From contig NZ_SAXA01000002.1 of NCBI RefSeq assembly GCF_004122035.1, positions 1-64,000 on the forward strand: a stretch of 64,000 bases of DNA. The letters are read 5' to 3'. The notes under the pieces were generated by a model. That model searched no databases, was not told the DNA's origin, and was given only the letters and a program-made list of their open reading frames with translations. Positions 50,182 through 60,648 of this stretch are shown here, in pieces (the stretch's first letter is position 1; each line of letters opens with the position of its first letter). The stretch comes from Ancylomarina salipaludis. Lineage in GTDB: Bacteria > Bacteroidota > Bacteroidia > Bacteroidales > Marinifilaceae. The translations under genes were made by a program, and so were the position numbers.

Positions 50182-52440
50182 TTATTGAGCATCCACAACT
50201 GCAATAGTCACCATATTTACGATTTCCCGAACGGAGCTTTCCAGTGCAATCACATGAATTGATTTGTTCATGCCAAGTAAGATTGGACCTATAGCTTCGG
50301 CTCCGCCAAGTTCCTGCATCATCTTATAACTGATATTTCCGCTACTTAAGTTTGGGAATATGATGGTATTTACGCGTTTTTCACCAAGTTTTGAGAAAGG
50401 AAATTTTTGGCTTCGTAACTCACTATTTAAGGCAAAGTTCATCTGAATATCACCATCAACAATTAAATCGGGATGTTCGCGATGTAAGATAGCTGTCGCT
50501 TGCTGAACGCGAACCGGACTCCCCGTGCGTATGGATCCAAAGTTGGAATAGGAGACAAGGGCGATAACGGGTTCGATATTGAATTTTCGGACAGCTTCGG
50601 CCGTTAGTAAAGTGGTATCAACGATTGTTTTTGCATCCGGACGTGGATTGACTGTTGTATCTGAAAAGAAAAGAGGGCCTTGCTTGGTCATCAGCAGATA
50701 CATGCCTGCAATATGATTGATGTCGGGTTTAATTCCAACGGTGTGAATGGCAGGTTTTATGGTATCCGCATATTTAGATGTTGATCCGCTTAATAGGGCA
50801 TCAGCTTCGCCGGTTTCTACCATCATGGCACCAAAATAGTTGCGATTGGTCATGTATTCTAATGCTTCGGAATAGGTTAAGCCTTTTCGGTTCCTTTTTT
50901 CGAATAAAACATGAGCAAATCTCTCACGTCTGCTTTGTTCTTTTCGCGAATTCCAGTCAATAATTGGGATGTCTTCAATATCCAGATCGTTATCCAAAAT
51001 AAGTTTCTTGATTTTCTTTTTATCTCCCAATAATATTGGCTGGGCTATTCCTTCGTTTAAGACGGTTTGAGCTGCTTTGAGGACTTTAAAGTTTTCTCCT
51101 TCTGCAAGTATGACTCGTTTCGGATTTCTCCGGGCTTTATTTGTTAATGCTCTAAGAAGTTTATTGTTTCGTCCCATTCGTTGCTCCAATTCCATTTCGT
51201 AGGCTTCCCAATCTGTGATGGGAGCATGGGCGATACCTGATTCCATCGCAGCTTTGGCAACAGCGGGTGCAACCACTGTTAATAGTCTTGGATCAAGAGG
51301 TTTCGGAATGATATAATCGGTGCCGAAATTTAAATTCATTTCCTTATATGCGGTATTTACCATATCCGGAACATCTTCTTTTGCTAAATCAGCCAGGGCT
51401 TTGACAGCAGCAATTTTCATTTCTTCATTTATACCGGTGGCTTTAACATCTAAAGCGCCTCTAAAAATGAAAGGGAAGCCCAACACATTATTAACCTGAT
51501 TGGGGTGATCTGACCTTCCGGTAGCCATGATCAAGTCTTTGCGGACTTTCATCGCAAGCTCATAGTCAATTTCAGGATTAGGATTGGCTAAGGCAAACAC
51601 AATGGGACGATCGGCCATGCTTTTGACCATATCTGGTGTAAGTATGTTGGCGACTGACAGGCCCAAAAACATATCAGCCCCTTTTATGGCTTCTTCCAGT
51701 GTATGAATGTTTCGTGTGGTGGCAAATTCACGTTTTATAGCGCTTAAATCGGTTCGTGAGTTGTGAAGCACACCTTTGCTGTCCACCATAACAATATTCT
51801 CCTTTTGTACCCCAAGTGAAATATAGAGTCGTGTACACGCCACCGCCGAAGCTCCTGCTCCGTTGACAACTAATTTAATGTTTTTAATTTTTTTCTTTTG
51901 AATTTCGATGGCATTCAACATGCCGGCAGATGAAATAATTGCAGTTCCATGCTGATCGTCGTGCATGATAGGAATGTTTAGCTCAGTTTTGAGTCGATCT
52001 TCAATTTCAAAACATTCTGGAGCTTTAATATCTTCCAAATTAATCCCTCCAAATGTTGGTGCAATACCTTTTACGATCTTGACAAATTCATCTACATTTT
52101 TCGTATCAACTTCAATATCGAACACATCAATATCAGCAAAAATTTTAAATAACAGGCCTTTCCCTTCCATAACGGGTTTGCCAGCTTCAGCACCTATATC
52201 GCCCAAACCCAGAACGGCAGTTCCGTTGGAAATTACAGCAACAAGGTTTCCTTTAGCCGTATATTTATAAACGTCTTTGGGATTCTCTTTAATTCTTAAA
52301 CAGGGTTCTGCAACTCCAGGCGAGTAGGCCAGAGACAGATCCAATTGTGTGGAGTGGGGTTTGGTTGGAATAACTTCAATTTTTCCCGGACGGTTGCCTT
52401 CGTGATATCGAAGAGCATCTTCTTTGGTAAATTTAGCCAT
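50182..52440 (-). CDS. maeB: NADP-dependent malic enzyme with phosphotransacetylase-like domain
   Basis: The enzyme decarboxylates malate to pyruvate and supplies NADPH. The 752-residue protein has a malic enzyme N-terminal domain with catalytic tyrosine and lysine regions (AYSPGVAEPC, then GTAVLGLGDIGAEAGKPVMEGK), an NAD(P)-binding domain (VVNGAGASAVACTRLYISLG) and a C-terminal phosphotransacetylase-like domain of about 330 residues (from about residue 425) with PDAKTIVDTTLLTAEAVRKF. The fused domain is thought to regulate the enzyme in response to acetyl-CoA, not to catalyse. The gene is single, with a 471-base upstream region. Confidence 0.95.
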   Translation of the reverse strand: MAKFTKEDALRYHEGNRPGKIEVIPTKPHSTQLDLSLAYSPGVAEPCLRIKENPKDVYKYTAKGNLVAVISNGTAVLGLGDIGAEAGKPVMEGKGLLFKIFADIDVFDIEVDTKNVDEFVKIVKGIAPTFGGINLEDIKAPECFEIEDRLKTELNIPIMHDDQHGTAIISSAGMLNAIEIQKKKIKNIKLVVNGAGASAVACTRLYISLGVQKENIVMVDSKGVLHNSRTDLSAIKREFATTRNIHTLEEAIKGADMFLGLSVANILTPDMVKSMADRPIVFALANPNPEIDYELAMKVRKDLIMATGRSDHPNQVNNVLGFPFIFRGALDVKATGINEEMKIAAVKALADLAKEDVPDMVNTAYKEMNLNFGTDYIIPKPLDPRLLTVVAPAVAKAAMESGIAHAPITDWEAYEMELEQRMGRNNKLLRALTNKARRNPKRVILAEGENFKVLKAAQTVLNEGIAQPILLGDKKKIKKLILDNDLDIEDIPIIDWNSRKEQSRRERFAHVLFEKRNRKGLTYSEALEYMTNRNYFGAMMVETGEADALLSGSTSKYADTIKPAIHTVGIKPDINHIAGMYLLMTKQGPLFFSDTTVNPRPDAKTIVDTTLLTAEAVRKFNIEPVIALVSYSNFGSIRTGSPVRVQQATAILHREHPDLIVDGDIQMNFALNSELRSQKFPFSKLGEKRVNTIIFPNLSSGNISYKMMQELGGAEAIGPILLGMNKSIHVIALESSVREIVNMVTIAVVDAQ

Positions 52441-52911
52441 GGCTAATTCTTTTGGAATAGGTTAGGTGACTTGCTGAATAAATAATACCAATCGTTTTTT
52501 GATTGTGTAGGAGAGCTAAAAGGCAAATGCCTTTGAAGAACAGATTGCAAATTCCCAACTTCACTGGCTTTCTATCAATAAATATTGATTGTTTAAATTC
52601 CGAATTTATTTGTTTAGAAGAAATTTAAATAAAAATCGATTTTGAATGAACTTCATAGCCGAGCTTGTATTTTTATTTTATAAACGTAGAACTATTCCAC
52701 ATCCGTTCCTTTTAACCTCACAAATAGGCTTTGATATTATTCCTATTAACAACTACTTTTTGTAACTTGAGGCTCTGAATCATTTCTATTGGAGGAGTTT
52801 ATGTTTGTATAGGTATAAGAAAGATGTTTTCTGGTATAATCTTTGTAAACACAATGTGCTGCATTATATGATCAATATAATAGCCCCAATAGATAACCTA
52901 ATTCTGATGAT
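52441..52911. other. Divergent region between maeB and a lipoprotein gene
   Basis: The region contains two palindromes: AAAGGC-aaat-GCCTTT (52519-52534) and ATCAATAaaTATTGAT (52574-52589). The second resembles the arms of the FNR-like cluster near 8750. A near-perfect Shine-Dalgarno at 52791-52797 precedes a three-codon frame (52801-52812). I see no gene. Confidence 0.4.
52574..52589. promoter_or_regulatory. 16-bp palindrome upstream of maeB
   Basis: ATCAATAAATATTGAT is a perfect inverted repeat of 7 bp with a 2-base centre, 134 bases before the maeB start. It could be an operator for a dimeric regulator. Confidence 0.35.
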
Positions 52912-54018
52912 ATGAAAAAATACATTTTTAGTTTAGCAAGCTTGTTTCTGTTTACAGCGGTATTTTGGAGCTGTTCAGACAACTCTGATAATAATCCGGA
53001 AGAAGATCTTTCTCTTGTACAATTGATGGAAGTAAAAGCGAATGCGATTACTGATGCTGTTGTTGATATTTCTGAATCAAAAGGATTTGAAGTCATAACA
53101 GTTGATGATGGCTCAGACCTTAAAAATGCTTACAGCCGAGATATGGATTCCAGGTATGCAATGAACATTACACTTGATGATATCAAAGGTGTTTATGACT
53201 ATAAAGGGGGAATTTCAGATCAGCAGGGAACTTTTAAATATGGGTATCAAAGCGTATTTGAAAAAATAGGCGATTCTGAATTCTTTGTTTTGCAATTACC
53301 TAAAGAAAAAGCCATGCGTCCATGGATGTTGTATGAGAATGAAACGACTGATTACGTCAATGATTTTGTTATTACAACAACTGACTATCACTACACATAT
53401 GCAGGAGGACTTGCTTTTGATTATTTGCTGAATTCAGAAATTGAGGTTGAAAAAGAGAAAGCGGGTGCATTATATGTTGATTGGTCTATTTCTGAGGATT
53501 TGAATTTTGACTATCAATCTAAATTCACTTTTACGAACGGTTATTCAGTTGGTGTTGATTTCAGTGTTGGTGAAATGATAAATTATAAGTTTAATTTGAT
53601 GAAAGGTGATGCTATTCTTTTTATGGAAGATGTTGAGATCTCAAAATCAGATGTAACGAATAAAGGAGAATTGAAATATTCACTTGTATTGGGCTCGATT
53701 AAAATTGAGTGGAGTTCAGTGTCTAAAGATTACGTGGTTTACAGAAATGATGTGTTGCAGGAAGGTGCTACTATTGAGGTTGTGAAACATCAAAATGATT
53801 CGGATGATGCAAATGTTGCTTTCTGTAGAAAAGGACGTGATATAAAAATCACTTTTGAGGATGGTACAAGTATTGAACTTTCTGAGATGTTAAGTGAAGA
53901 TACTTTAGCTCTGATGGATCAAATTTTCAGTTCGATGTATGATATGAAATTTGTGAAGCATATTGTTGATAAAGTTGCACGTGAAGTTTATTATACAAAT
54001 TTGGTCAATGCAAACTAA
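52912..54018 (+). CDS. Lipoprotein of unknown function
   Basis: The 368-residue protein has a lipoprotein signal ending in FWSC (lipid cysteine at residue 21), followed by a serine/aspartate-rich stretch (SDNSDNNPEED). Such an acidic start after the cysteine is known to send lipoproteins to the cell surface in Bacteroidota, so exposure is possible. The remainder is beta-rich with many aromatic residues (for example GVYDYKGGISDQQGTFKYGY), and I do not recognise the family. A possible all-beta fold without catalytic motif is all that can be said. It is closed by a terminator. Confidence 0.7.
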   Translation: MKKYIFSLASLFLFTAVFWSCSDNSDNNPEEDLSLVQLMEVKANAITDAVVDISESKGFEVITVDDGSDLKNAYSRDMDSRYAMNITLDDIKGVYDYKGGISDQQGTFKYGYQSVFEKIGDSEFFVLQLPKEKAMRPWMLYENETTDYVNDFVITTTDYHYTYAGGLAFDYLLNSEIEVEKEKAGALYVDWSISEDLNFDYQSKFTFTNGYSVGVDFSVGEMINYKFNLMKGDAILFMEDVEISKSDVTNKGELKYSLVLGSIKIEWSSVSKDYVVYRNDVLQEGATIEVVKHQNDSDDANVAFCRKGRDIKITFEDGTSIELSEMLSEDTLALMDQIFSSMYDMKFVKHIVDKVAREVYYTNLVNAN

Positions 54019-54040
54019 TTGGTTTATGACCATGTTTAAG

Positions 54041-54068
54041 ATCCGGCCTGTTGGGTCGGATTTTTTTC
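54041..54068 (+). terminator. Terminator after the lipoprotein gene
   Basis: ATCCGGCC pairs with GGTCGGAT (one G-T wobble) around a 5-base loop, followed by seven T. It lies just before the rlpA-like gene. Confidence 0.8.
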
Positions 54069-54084
54069 TTTATATATTTAAACA

Positions 54085-54549
54085 ATGAAATCAGTTCTAT
54101 TGGTTTGTCTTCTTGTAATTTGCAGTTTAAATTTACCTGCGCAGTTGGCTCCTCTACAAACAATCAAAGGGAAGGCATCGTTCTATTCAGATTGGTTTGA
54201 TGGGCGACTTACTGCTAATGGGGAATTTTTTTCACAGGAAGAATTTACTGCAGCACATATGACTTTCCCTTTTGGAACCTGGCTGGAAGTGACAAATCTC
54301 GATAATCAGAAATCGGTTTTTGTCAGAATTAATGATAGAGGGCCTTATGTGAAGGGACGCATACTTGATCTTTCAAAAGCTGCAGCGCAAGCTTTAGGGG
54401 ATTTGAAACAGGGGATTTTTAATGTTGAGATTAGAGTCGTAAATCGATTGGATATATTGGTTTTGCCTCTTAGTATCAGTAAAACGAAAAAGAGCGTTCC
54501 CCTCAGGCAACGCTCTTTATATCTGGATTCGAATCTAATTAGCCCTTAA
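54085..54549 (+). CDS. RlpA-type septal ring lytic transglycosylase-like protein
   Basis: The family cleaves naked glycan strands in peptidoglycan. The 154-residue protein has a signal peptide (about residues 1-19) and a double-psi beta-barrel: [21 protein letters not shown], then [35 protein letters not shown], with the expected aspartate. A SPOR domain, which other RlpA proteins carry, is missing. The last 20 or so residues are translated from the terminator hairpin at 54489-54518, so the true functional protein probably ends near residue 130. Its coding end overlaps that of sdhB by 11 bases. Confidence 0.8.
   Translation: MKSVLLVCLLVICSLNLPAQLAPLQTIKGKASFYSDWFDGRLTANGEFFSQEEFTAAHMTFPFGTWLEVTNLDNQKSVFVRINDRGPYVKGRILDLSKAAAQALGDLKQGIFNVEIRVVNRLDILVLPLSISKTKKSVPLRQRSLYLDSNLISP
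54489..54518. terminator. Bidirectional terminator hairpin inside the rlpA-like frame
   Basis: AAAGAGCGTT pairs with AACGCTCTTT (10 bp) around a 10-base loop. It lies in the last codons of the rlpA-like gene and beyond the end of sdhB on the other strand. Confidence 0.75.
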
Positions 54550-55300
54550 TTGTAGCGCTTAAGAATTCGCGGTTCAAACGAGCAATATTTGCAATAGAAA
54601 TTCCCTTAGGACATTCTACCTCACAAGCACCTGTATTGGTACAGTTACCAAAACCAAGCTCATCCATCTTAGCCACCATGTTCTTAGCACGACGAGTAGC
54701 CTCAACACGACCTTGTGGAAGTTTTGCAAGGTGAGATACCTTAGCAGAAACGAACAACATTGCCGATGAGTTTTTACAAGTTGCTACACAAGCACCACAA
54801 CCAATACAAGCTGCAGCATCCATAGCTTCTTCAGCATCATCGTAAGAAATAGGAATTGCATTTCCATCAGGTACACCACCAGTGTTTACCGAGATGTAAC
54901 CACCTGATTGAAGTACTTTTTCGAAAGCAGTACGATCAACAATTAAGTCTTTGATTACCGGAAATGCTCCAGCTCTCCAAGGCTCAATAGTGATGGTTGC
55001 TCCATCTTCGAATTTACGCATGTGCAACTGACATGTTGTGATATCGTCATCTGGTCCATGAGCACGTCCATCGATGAATAAGCTACACATTCCACAAATA
55101 CCTTCGCGGCAATCGTGATCGAATGCAATAGGCTCAATGCCATCATTAATTAGTTGCTCGTTAAGAATATCAAGCATCTCAAGGAATGAGGTTCCAGTTG
55201 AGATATCGCTGATTTTATAGGATTCAAATTTCCCTTTGGCTTTAGCATTCTTTTGACGCCAAACCTTTATCGTTAATTCTTTTAATATCTTATCTGCCAT
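54539..55300 (-). CDS. sdhB: Succinate dehydrogenase/fumarate reductase iron-sulfur subunit
   Basis: The subunit passes electrons between the flavin of SdhA and the quinone site. The 253-residue protein has the [2Fe-2S] cysteines in CREGICGMC and the later C of TTCQLH, the [4Fe-4S] set in [11 protein letters not shown], and the [3Fe-4S] set in the [15 protein letters not shown] region. It is the last gene of the sdhCAB operon, 3 bases after sdhA. Like other Bacteroidota b558-type enzymes it may work as fumarate reductase in anaerobic growth. Confidence 0.96.
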   Translation of the reverse strand: MADKILKELTIKVWRQKNAKAKGKFESYKISDISTGTSFLEMLDILNEQLINDGIEPIAFDHDCREGICGMCSLFIDGRAHGPDDDITTCQLHMRKFEDGATITIEPWRAGAFPVIKDLIVDRTAFEKVLQSGGYISVNTGGVPDGNAIPISYDDAEEAMDAAACIGCGACVATCKNSSAMLFVSAKVSHLAKLPQGRVEATRRAKNMVAKMDELGFGNCTNTGACEVECPKGISIANIARLNREFLSATIKG

Positions 55301-55303
55301 GGC

Positions 55304-57244
55304 TTACTTGTATGAACGTTGAGTTAACTCAACAGTTTCGAATACTAAATCTTCTTTGTGTAAAATAGGATCTTTATCTTCACCTTGGTACTCCCAAGCT
55401 GAAACAAAAGTAAAGTTGTCATCATCACGTTTAGCTTCACCTTCTTCGGTTACAGACTCCTCACGATAGTGACCACCACAAGACTCTTTACGGTTTAATG
55501 CATCGCGAGCCATCAAATCACCTAATTCAAGGAAATCAGCCACACGACCCGCTTTTTCAAGCTCGATATTCATTGCATCAAAATCACCAGGGATGCGAAC
55601 ATTTTTATAGAAATCAGCTTTGATTTTAGCAATCTCTTCGATAGCAAATTTCAAGCCTTTCTCATTACGAGCCATTCCAACGTAATCCCACATGATGTTT
55701 CCTAAACGCTTGTGGAATGAGTCAACAGACTTATCACCTTTTACATTGTAAAGACGCTCTAAACGTTCCTGAACAGCTTTTTCTTTCTTTTCGAATTCAG
55801 GGTGATTCAATTCAATACGAGGTGTTTGAATTTCATCAGCCAAATAATCACCAATAGTGTAAGGAAGGATGAAGTATCCATCAGCTAAACCTTGCATCAA
55901 GGCAGAAGCACCCAAACGGTTACCACCGTGATCAGAGAAGTTAGCCTCACCAATAGCATAAAGACCCGGGATGTTTGTCATCAAGTTGTAATCAACCCAT
56001 ACACCACCCATTGAATAGTGAATTGCAGGATAGATTTGCATTGGCTCGTTGTATGGGTTTACATCAGTAATTTTCTCATACATTTGGAATAAGTTTCCAT
56101 AACGAGCTTCGATAACATCACGACCTAAACGTTCGATAGAATATTTAAAGTCAAGATAAACAGCTTTACCTTCAGCATTAACACCGAAGCCAGCATCGCA
56201 ACGCTCTTTTGCAGCACGAGATGCTACGTCACGTGGTACCAGGTTACCGTATGAAGGGTATCTTCTCTCTAGGTAGAAGTCACGATCTTCATCAGCGATA
56301 TCATTAGGTCCCATTTCACCTTTTTGCAATTTAATTGCATCTTCTTTTTTCTTTGGAGTCCAAACACGACCATCATTACGAAGGGATTCAGACATCAAAG
56401 TTAATTTAGATTGTTGTTCACCGTGAACAGGAATACAAGTTGGGTGAATTTGTACGAAACAAGGGTTTCCAAAATATGCACCATTCTTGTAAGCTTGCCA
56501 TGCAGCACCACCATTACAACCCATAGCATTGGTTGAAAGGAAGAATACGTTACCGTAACCACCGGTAGCGATTACTACAGCGTGAGCACCATGACGCTCA
56601 ACTTCACCAGTAACCAGGTTACGAGTGATGATACCACGGGCTTTACCATCTGCAATGACAATGTCAAGCATTTCGTTACGCTCATGCATTTCGATTTTAC
56701 CTTGTCCGATCATGCGGTTCATTGATGCGTAACATCCCAATAGCAACTGCTGTCCGGTTTGACCACGAGCATAGAATGTACGACTTACCAATACACCACC
56801 GAATGAACGGTTAGATAGTGTTCCGCCATACTCACGTGCAAAAGGTACACCTTGAGCCACACATTGGTCGATGATGTCACCACTTACTTCAGCCAAACGG
56901 TATACGTTGCCTTCACGTGCACGGTAGTCACCACCTTTAATTGTATCATAGAATAAACGATAAATTGAGTCATTATCGTTTTGATAGTTTTTTGCAGCGT
57001 TAATACCACCCTGAGCAGCAATAGAGTGAGCTCTACGGCCTGAATCCTGGTAGCAAAATGCTTTTACGTTGTATCCCATCTCTGCCAAAGAAGCAGCAGC
57101 AGACCCACCGGCCAAACCAGTTCCTACAACGATAATATCTAATTTTCTCTTATTAGCAGGGCTAACTACTTTAATAGCAGCTTTGTGTTTTGACCACTTC
57201 TCAGCTAATGGCCCGGCTGGAATTTTTGAATTTAATACTGTCAT
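55304..57244 (-). CDS. sdhA: Succinate dehydrogenase/fumarate reductase flavoprotein subunit
   Basis: The catalytic subunit interconverts succinate and fumarate with a covalently bound FAD. The 646-residue protein has the dinucleotide fold ([19 protein letters not shown]), the FAD-attachment histidine in [15 protein letters not shown], the substrate-binding HPTC and the active-site [36 protein letters not shown] region. Length is normal for the b558 class. It lies 19 bases after sdhC and 3 before sdhB. Confidence 0.97.
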   Translation of the reverse strand: MTVLNSKIPAGPLAEKWSKHKAAIKVVSPANKRKLDIIVVGTGLAGGSAAASLAEMGYNVKAFCYQDSGRRAHSIAAQGGINAAKNYQNDNDSIYRLFYDTIKGGDYRAREGNVYRLAEVSGDIIDQCVAQGVPFAREYGGTLSNRSFGGVLVSRTFYARGQTGQQLLLGCYASMNRMIGQGKIEMHERNEMLDIVIADGKARGIITRNLVTGEVERHGAHAVVIATGGYGNVFFLSTNAMGCNGGAAWQAYKNGAYFGNPCFVQIHPTCIPVHGEQQSKLTLMSESLRNDGRVWTPKKKEDAIKLQKGEMGPNDIADEDRDFYLERRYPSYGNLVPRDVASRAAKERCDAGFGVNAEGKAVYLDFKYSIERLGRDVIEARYGNLFQMYEKITDVNPYNEPMQIYPAIHYSMGGVWVDYNLMTNIPGLYAIGEANFSDHGGNRLGASALMQGLADGYFILPYTIGDYLADEIQTPRIELNHPEFEKKEKAVQERLERLYNVKGDKSVDSFHKRLGNIMWDYVGMARNEKGLKFAIEEIAKIKADFYKNVRIPGDFDAMNIELEKAGRVADFLELGDLMARDALNRKESCGGHYREESVTEEGEAKRDDDNFTFVSAWEYQGEDKDPILHKEDLVFETVELTQRSYK

Positions 57245-57263
57245 AACCGTTAAATTTTAGCAA

Positions 57264-57920
57264 TTAAGCAAAAAAGTGTAAGTACAAAGGAATGATTGTA
57301 AATCCTGCAGCAACGAAGATTGCGTAGAAGTATGATACCTTTTCTAAACGTTTTTTCCAGATTTTATTGCTGAAACCAATTGATTGGAAAGCAGACCAGA
57401 ATCCGTGAGCCAAGTGAAATCCCAAAAGGATAGCTCCTAAAACATAAAGACCAGTATAAACTAATCCCATAGAACCATTGGTGAAAAGAGCTTTTACCAA
57501 CTGAGCATCATCATGTACATTTCCTTCGATCTGAATAGGTACAAAGAAATGCAACAAGTGCATTGCAATAAATACCAATACAAGTCCACCTAACACAAAC
57601 ATGTTACGTGACGACCAAGTACTACTGTTACTCAAGTTCTGAACTGCATACTTCTGAGGGCGAGCCTTTTGGTTTTGCAATGTTAGCGTAATAGCGTAAA
57701 TGATGTGGATAATGAATCCACCTGCCAGTACCGGCTGTAATCCGAAGCGGATAATCGGTAGAGACATAAAGTGAGCTCCTGCGTTGAACAGTTCGCCTGT
57801 CTTATCAAACAACAAAAATGAGTTTAATATCAAGTGAACCAACACAAAAACAATAAGAAAAAGGCCTGACAAACTCATTATCAGCTTTTTCCCAATTGAT
57901 GAACTTAAAAAACTGCTCAT
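57264..57920 (-). CDS. sdhC: Succinate dehydrogenase/fumarate reductase cytochrome b558 subunit
   Basis: The membrane anchor carries two b hemes and the menaquinone site. The 218-residue protein has five membrane helices, with histidines in FVLVHLILNSFLLF, AGAHFMSL, GGFIIHIIYAI, MHLLHFFV and GFHLAHGFW that are suited to bind the two hemes. This is the single-polypeptide, five-helix type of Bacteroidota and Bacillus. It heads the sdhCAB operon, with the promoter at 57977-58007. Confidence 0.94.
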   Translation of the reverse strand: MSSFLSSSIGKKLIMSLSGLFLIVFVLVHLILNSFLLFDKTGELFNAGAHFMSLPIIRFGLQPVLAGGFIIHIIYAITLTLQNQKARPQKYAVQNLSNSSTWSSRNMFVLGGLVLVFIAMHLLHFFVPIQIEGNVHDDAQLVKALFTNGSMGLVYTGLYVLGAILLGFHLAHGFWSAFQSIGFSNKIWKKRLEKVSYFYAIFVAAGFTIIPLYLHFFA

Positions 57921-58419
57921 AGGATTTAAAAATTAAATTAGATTGTTTTTATTCTAAGGTTTAACTAATTCAGTCGCAAATGTAGATGCTCATGTTTGAG
58001 GAAACAATACTACGTAACACATGTAATTTATTTAGATTGATTCTAATAACCACCTATTTAACAACAAGCTAGCCGATTGACTTATAATGCAAACCTATTC
58101 GTTTAAGTCTAAATTGATTACAGAATTTATTCTCTAATGATTTGGACAAACCTTTGCAAGGTATTACTTTTTTATATGTTTTAAAACAAGTTAACCTGTA
58201 TTGTTCTTATTTAGAAAGTTAAAACAATTATCAGCCCATTGAGTGGATAATCTTACCTGGTGAAAGTGAAATAGCTTACTGCTCGAATAAAGTGTTCTCA
58301 AATCAATCAATATATTGTATGATTTTATTTTTTTTGTGGACACTTGTTTTTAAGATCCAATTCTGAAATTTTAGAATCCTGAATTTTTGTATTTTTACAT
58401 AACTTTTAAATGAAAACCG
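57921..58419. other. Divergent region between sdhC and the hydrolase gene
   Basis: Apart from the sdhC promoter at 57977-58007, I see no conserved element, repeat or small gene in these 499 AT-rich bases. The promoter of the plus-strand hydrolase gene must lie toward the right. Confidence 0.5.
57977..58007 (-). promoter_or_regulatory. Bacteroidota-type promoter of sdhCAB
   Basis: On the minus strand TTG (58005-58007), a 20-base spacer and TACATTTG (57977-57984) match both consensus elements. A leader of about 50 bases would precede the sdhC start. Confidence 0.6.
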
Positions 58420-59205
58420 ATGATAAAAACGATTGATACACCTAATTCTACAATTAGATTCAAAGATCAGGGCAAAGGTACTGTATTGGTTCTCCTGCAT
58501 GGCTATCTGGAATCAATTGACACGTTTAATGCACTGGCTTGTGAATTGTCGAAGACTGCCAGAGTGATTTGTATTGATTTACCCGGACATGGTAAGTCAG
58601 CAATCAAAAATGATAACATGAGTGTGGATGATATGGCTAATGCGGTATATGAGGTGCTTTCTTATTTGAATTTAAGCCGAGTACATCTGATGGGACATTC
58701 AATGGGAGGTTATGTGGCTTTGGCCTTTGCCGAAAAGTATGTTAATTATTTGGCGAGTTTTTCTTTTCTACATTCTACAGCCAATGCTGATACAGATGAA
58801 AAGCGTAAGAACAGAGGTCGGGAAATTGAGTTTGTCAGAAAAGGCAAAAAGGAACTGATATGTAGTACAGCTGTTCCCAATACTTTTTCGAAGAAGAATC
58901 AGGCGATCTTCTCTGAAGAGATTGCGAGTTTGGTTGAAATTGCATTGAATACCCAAGATGAAGGCATAATAGCTGCTTTAAATGCAATGATGAATCGTCC
59001 TGATAGGAATAAGGTGCTTAAAGGCTTATCGGTTCCTAAATTCAGTTTTATTGGTAAGGAAGATAATTTTATTCCTTTTGAGAAAGGCTTGGAGTGGGCT
59101 GATCAAAACGAAATGGAAGCCATTGTTTTTGAGCACTCCGGTCATATGAGTTTTATCGAGGAGAAAGACGCTTGTGTAAAAGCGATTCAGAAAATAATGC
59201 AATAA
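58420..59205 (+). CDS. Alpha/beta hydrolase
   Basis: The 261-residue protein has the alpha/beta hydrolase core. The oxyanion region is LLHGYLESID, the nucleophile is in GHSMGGYVALAFAE (serine at about residue 95), an acid lies in GKEDNFIPFE, and the catalytic histidine is in EHSGHMSFIEEKD. It resembles BioH-like or menaquinone-pathway (MenH-like) hydrolases and also simple esterases, and the sequence does not decide between them. It is a single gene. Confidence 0.85.
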   Translation: MIKTIDTPNSTIRFKDQGKGTVLVLLHGYLESIDTFNALACELSKTARVICIDLPGHGKSAIKNDNMSVDDMANAVYEVLSYLNLSRVHLMGHSMGGYVALAFAEKYVNYLASFSFLHSTANADTDEKRKNRGREIEFVRKGKKELICSTAVPNTFSKKNQAIFSEEIASLVEIALNTQDEGIIAALNAMMNRPDRNKVLKGLSVPKFSFIGKEDNFIPFEKGLEWADQNEMEAIVFEHSGHMSFIEEKDACVKAIQKIMQ

Positions 59206-59211
59206 AAAAAT

Positions 59212-59239
59212 AAGCTCCACTATTGGGGTAGTGGAGCTT
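59212..59239. terminator. Terminator between the hydrolase and purine permease genes
   Basis: AAGCTCCACTA pairs with TAGTGGAGCTT over 11 bp. The A run before the hairpin gives a U tract on the minus strand, so it fits the permease gene best but may act in both directions. Confidence 0.8.
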
Positions 59240-59311
59240 GTATTTAGATCAGATTTCGAGATAAAAAAATTGGACATGAGCCAAAGCCCGATGTTCAAAT
59301 TGATCTAGTAA

Positions 59312-60634
59312 TTATTCGCCAATATTGTAGATATATTTCAATACAAAAATAAGAGCGATACAAATCATTGGGATGTTGAGTTCTTTGTAACGACCAGTAA
59401 GAACTTTTAAAACAACATATGAAAGCATACCAAATGCAATACCTTCTGCGATGCTGTAGCTTAATGGCATCATGATCATTGTAAGAAAAGCCGGAATGAA
59501 TTCTGAGTAATCATCAAAATTGATTTTGGTGATAGGGCTCATCATGAAAATACCAATAATCACAAGAACTGATGAACTAGCTGCAGCTGGAATCATAGTG
59601 AACAATGGTGTGAAAAATAAGGCCAGGAAGAACATAAATGCAACTGTTAATGAAGTCATACCTGTTTTACCGCCTTCGGCAACACCAGCAGCACTTTCAA
59701 CGTAAGTTGTTACAGTTGAAGTTCCCATTACAGCACCTACAGTTGTACCAATAGCATCCGCAAAAAGAGCTTGTTTCACGCGAGGAACTCTTCCATCTTT
59801 ATCTAAAAGATCTGCCTTTGAAGCAACACCAACAAGTGTTCCTACTGTGTCGAACATATCAACAAAAAGGAATACAAATAGGATAGAAACAAATTTCCAT
59901 GACAGGATTTCTTCTAATCCAACAAATTTGAAGAAAATTGGATCTAATGATGGAGGAAGACTCACTAGAGCACCATCCTTAGGAAGACTTGTTACGCCAA
60001 TGCCAGGGATAAGACCAACTACAGTTACAGCTAAAAGACCAATAAGAATAGCACCTTTAACTTTACGTACTAATAATACCCCGATTACGATGATTCCTAA
60101 AATACAAAGTAAAGCACCTGGAGAATGAAGATCACCCAAATGAACAGGAATACCTTGTCCTGGTACGATGATACCCACATCTTTGTGAGCTAAACCAATA
60201 AAAGCAATAAATAAACCGATACCTACTGAAATAGCATGTTTGATATTGGTTGGGATCGAATTGATAATGGCTTCACGAACATTAAAAAATGTCAGCAATA
60301 AGAAGATGATTCCTTCTGCAAATACGGCAGTTAGTGCCAATTGCCAGCTACAGCCCATTACACCACATACGGTGAACGCGAAGAAAGCGTTTAGACCCAT
60401 TCCCGGGGCTAAAGCAAATGGAAGTTTTGCAACTAAGGCCATAACTAGTGTTGCAATAACCGCCGATAAGGCAGTTGCTGTCATTACAGCACCGTAATCC
60501 ATCCCTGCTACAGAAAGGAAATATGGATTTACAGCAAGAATATATGCCATGGTGGCAAAGGTGGTCAAACCAGCGACAATTTCAGTCTTCATGTTTGAAC
60601 CAAGTCCTGTGATATTAAAATATTTATCTAACAT
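59312..60634 (-). CDS. Purine permease of the NCS2 family (AzgA/GhxP type)
   Basis: The protein imports adenine, guanine or hypoxanthine with protons. The 440-residue protein has about 13 membrane helices and the AzgA-branch landmarks: TEIVAGLTTFATMAYILAVNP near the start, ALAPGMGLNAFFAF, FVDMFDTVGTLVGVA and GTSTVTTYVESAAGVAEGGKTG. It is thus a different branch from the UraA-like protein at 21388. It lies downstream of a DUF5020 outer-membrane protein gene, 89 bases away, with two hairpins in between. Confidence 0.92.
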   Translation of the reverse strand: MLDKYFNITGLGSNMKTEIVAGLTTFATMAYILAVNPYFLSVAGMDYGAVMTATALSAVIATLVMALVAKLPFALAPGMGLNAFFAFTVCGVMGCSWQLALTAVFAEGIIFLLLTFFNVREAIINSIPTNIKHAISVGIGLFIAFIGLAHKDVGIIVPGQGIPVHLGDLHSPGALLCILGIIVIGVLLVRKVKGAILIGLLAVTVVGLIPGIGVTSLPKDGALVSLPPSLDPIFFKFVGLEEILSWKFVSILFVFLFVDMFDTVGTLVGVASKADLLDKDGRVPRVKQALFADAIGTTVGAVMGTSTVTTYVESAAGVAEGGKTGMTSLTVAFMFFLALFFTPLFTMIPAAASSSVLVIIGIFMMSPITKINFDDYSEFIPAFLTMIMMPLSYSIAEGIAFGMLSYVVLKVLTGRYKELNIPMICIALIFVLKYIYNIGE

Positions 60635-60648
60635 GGTTGTTTAATAGT

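Noticed and set aside
52791-52812. Shine-Dalgarno-like GGAGGAG followed by ATG, two codons and a stop
   Set aside because: A leader peptide is conceivable, but the frame has only three codons and no hairpin follows, so chance is more likely.
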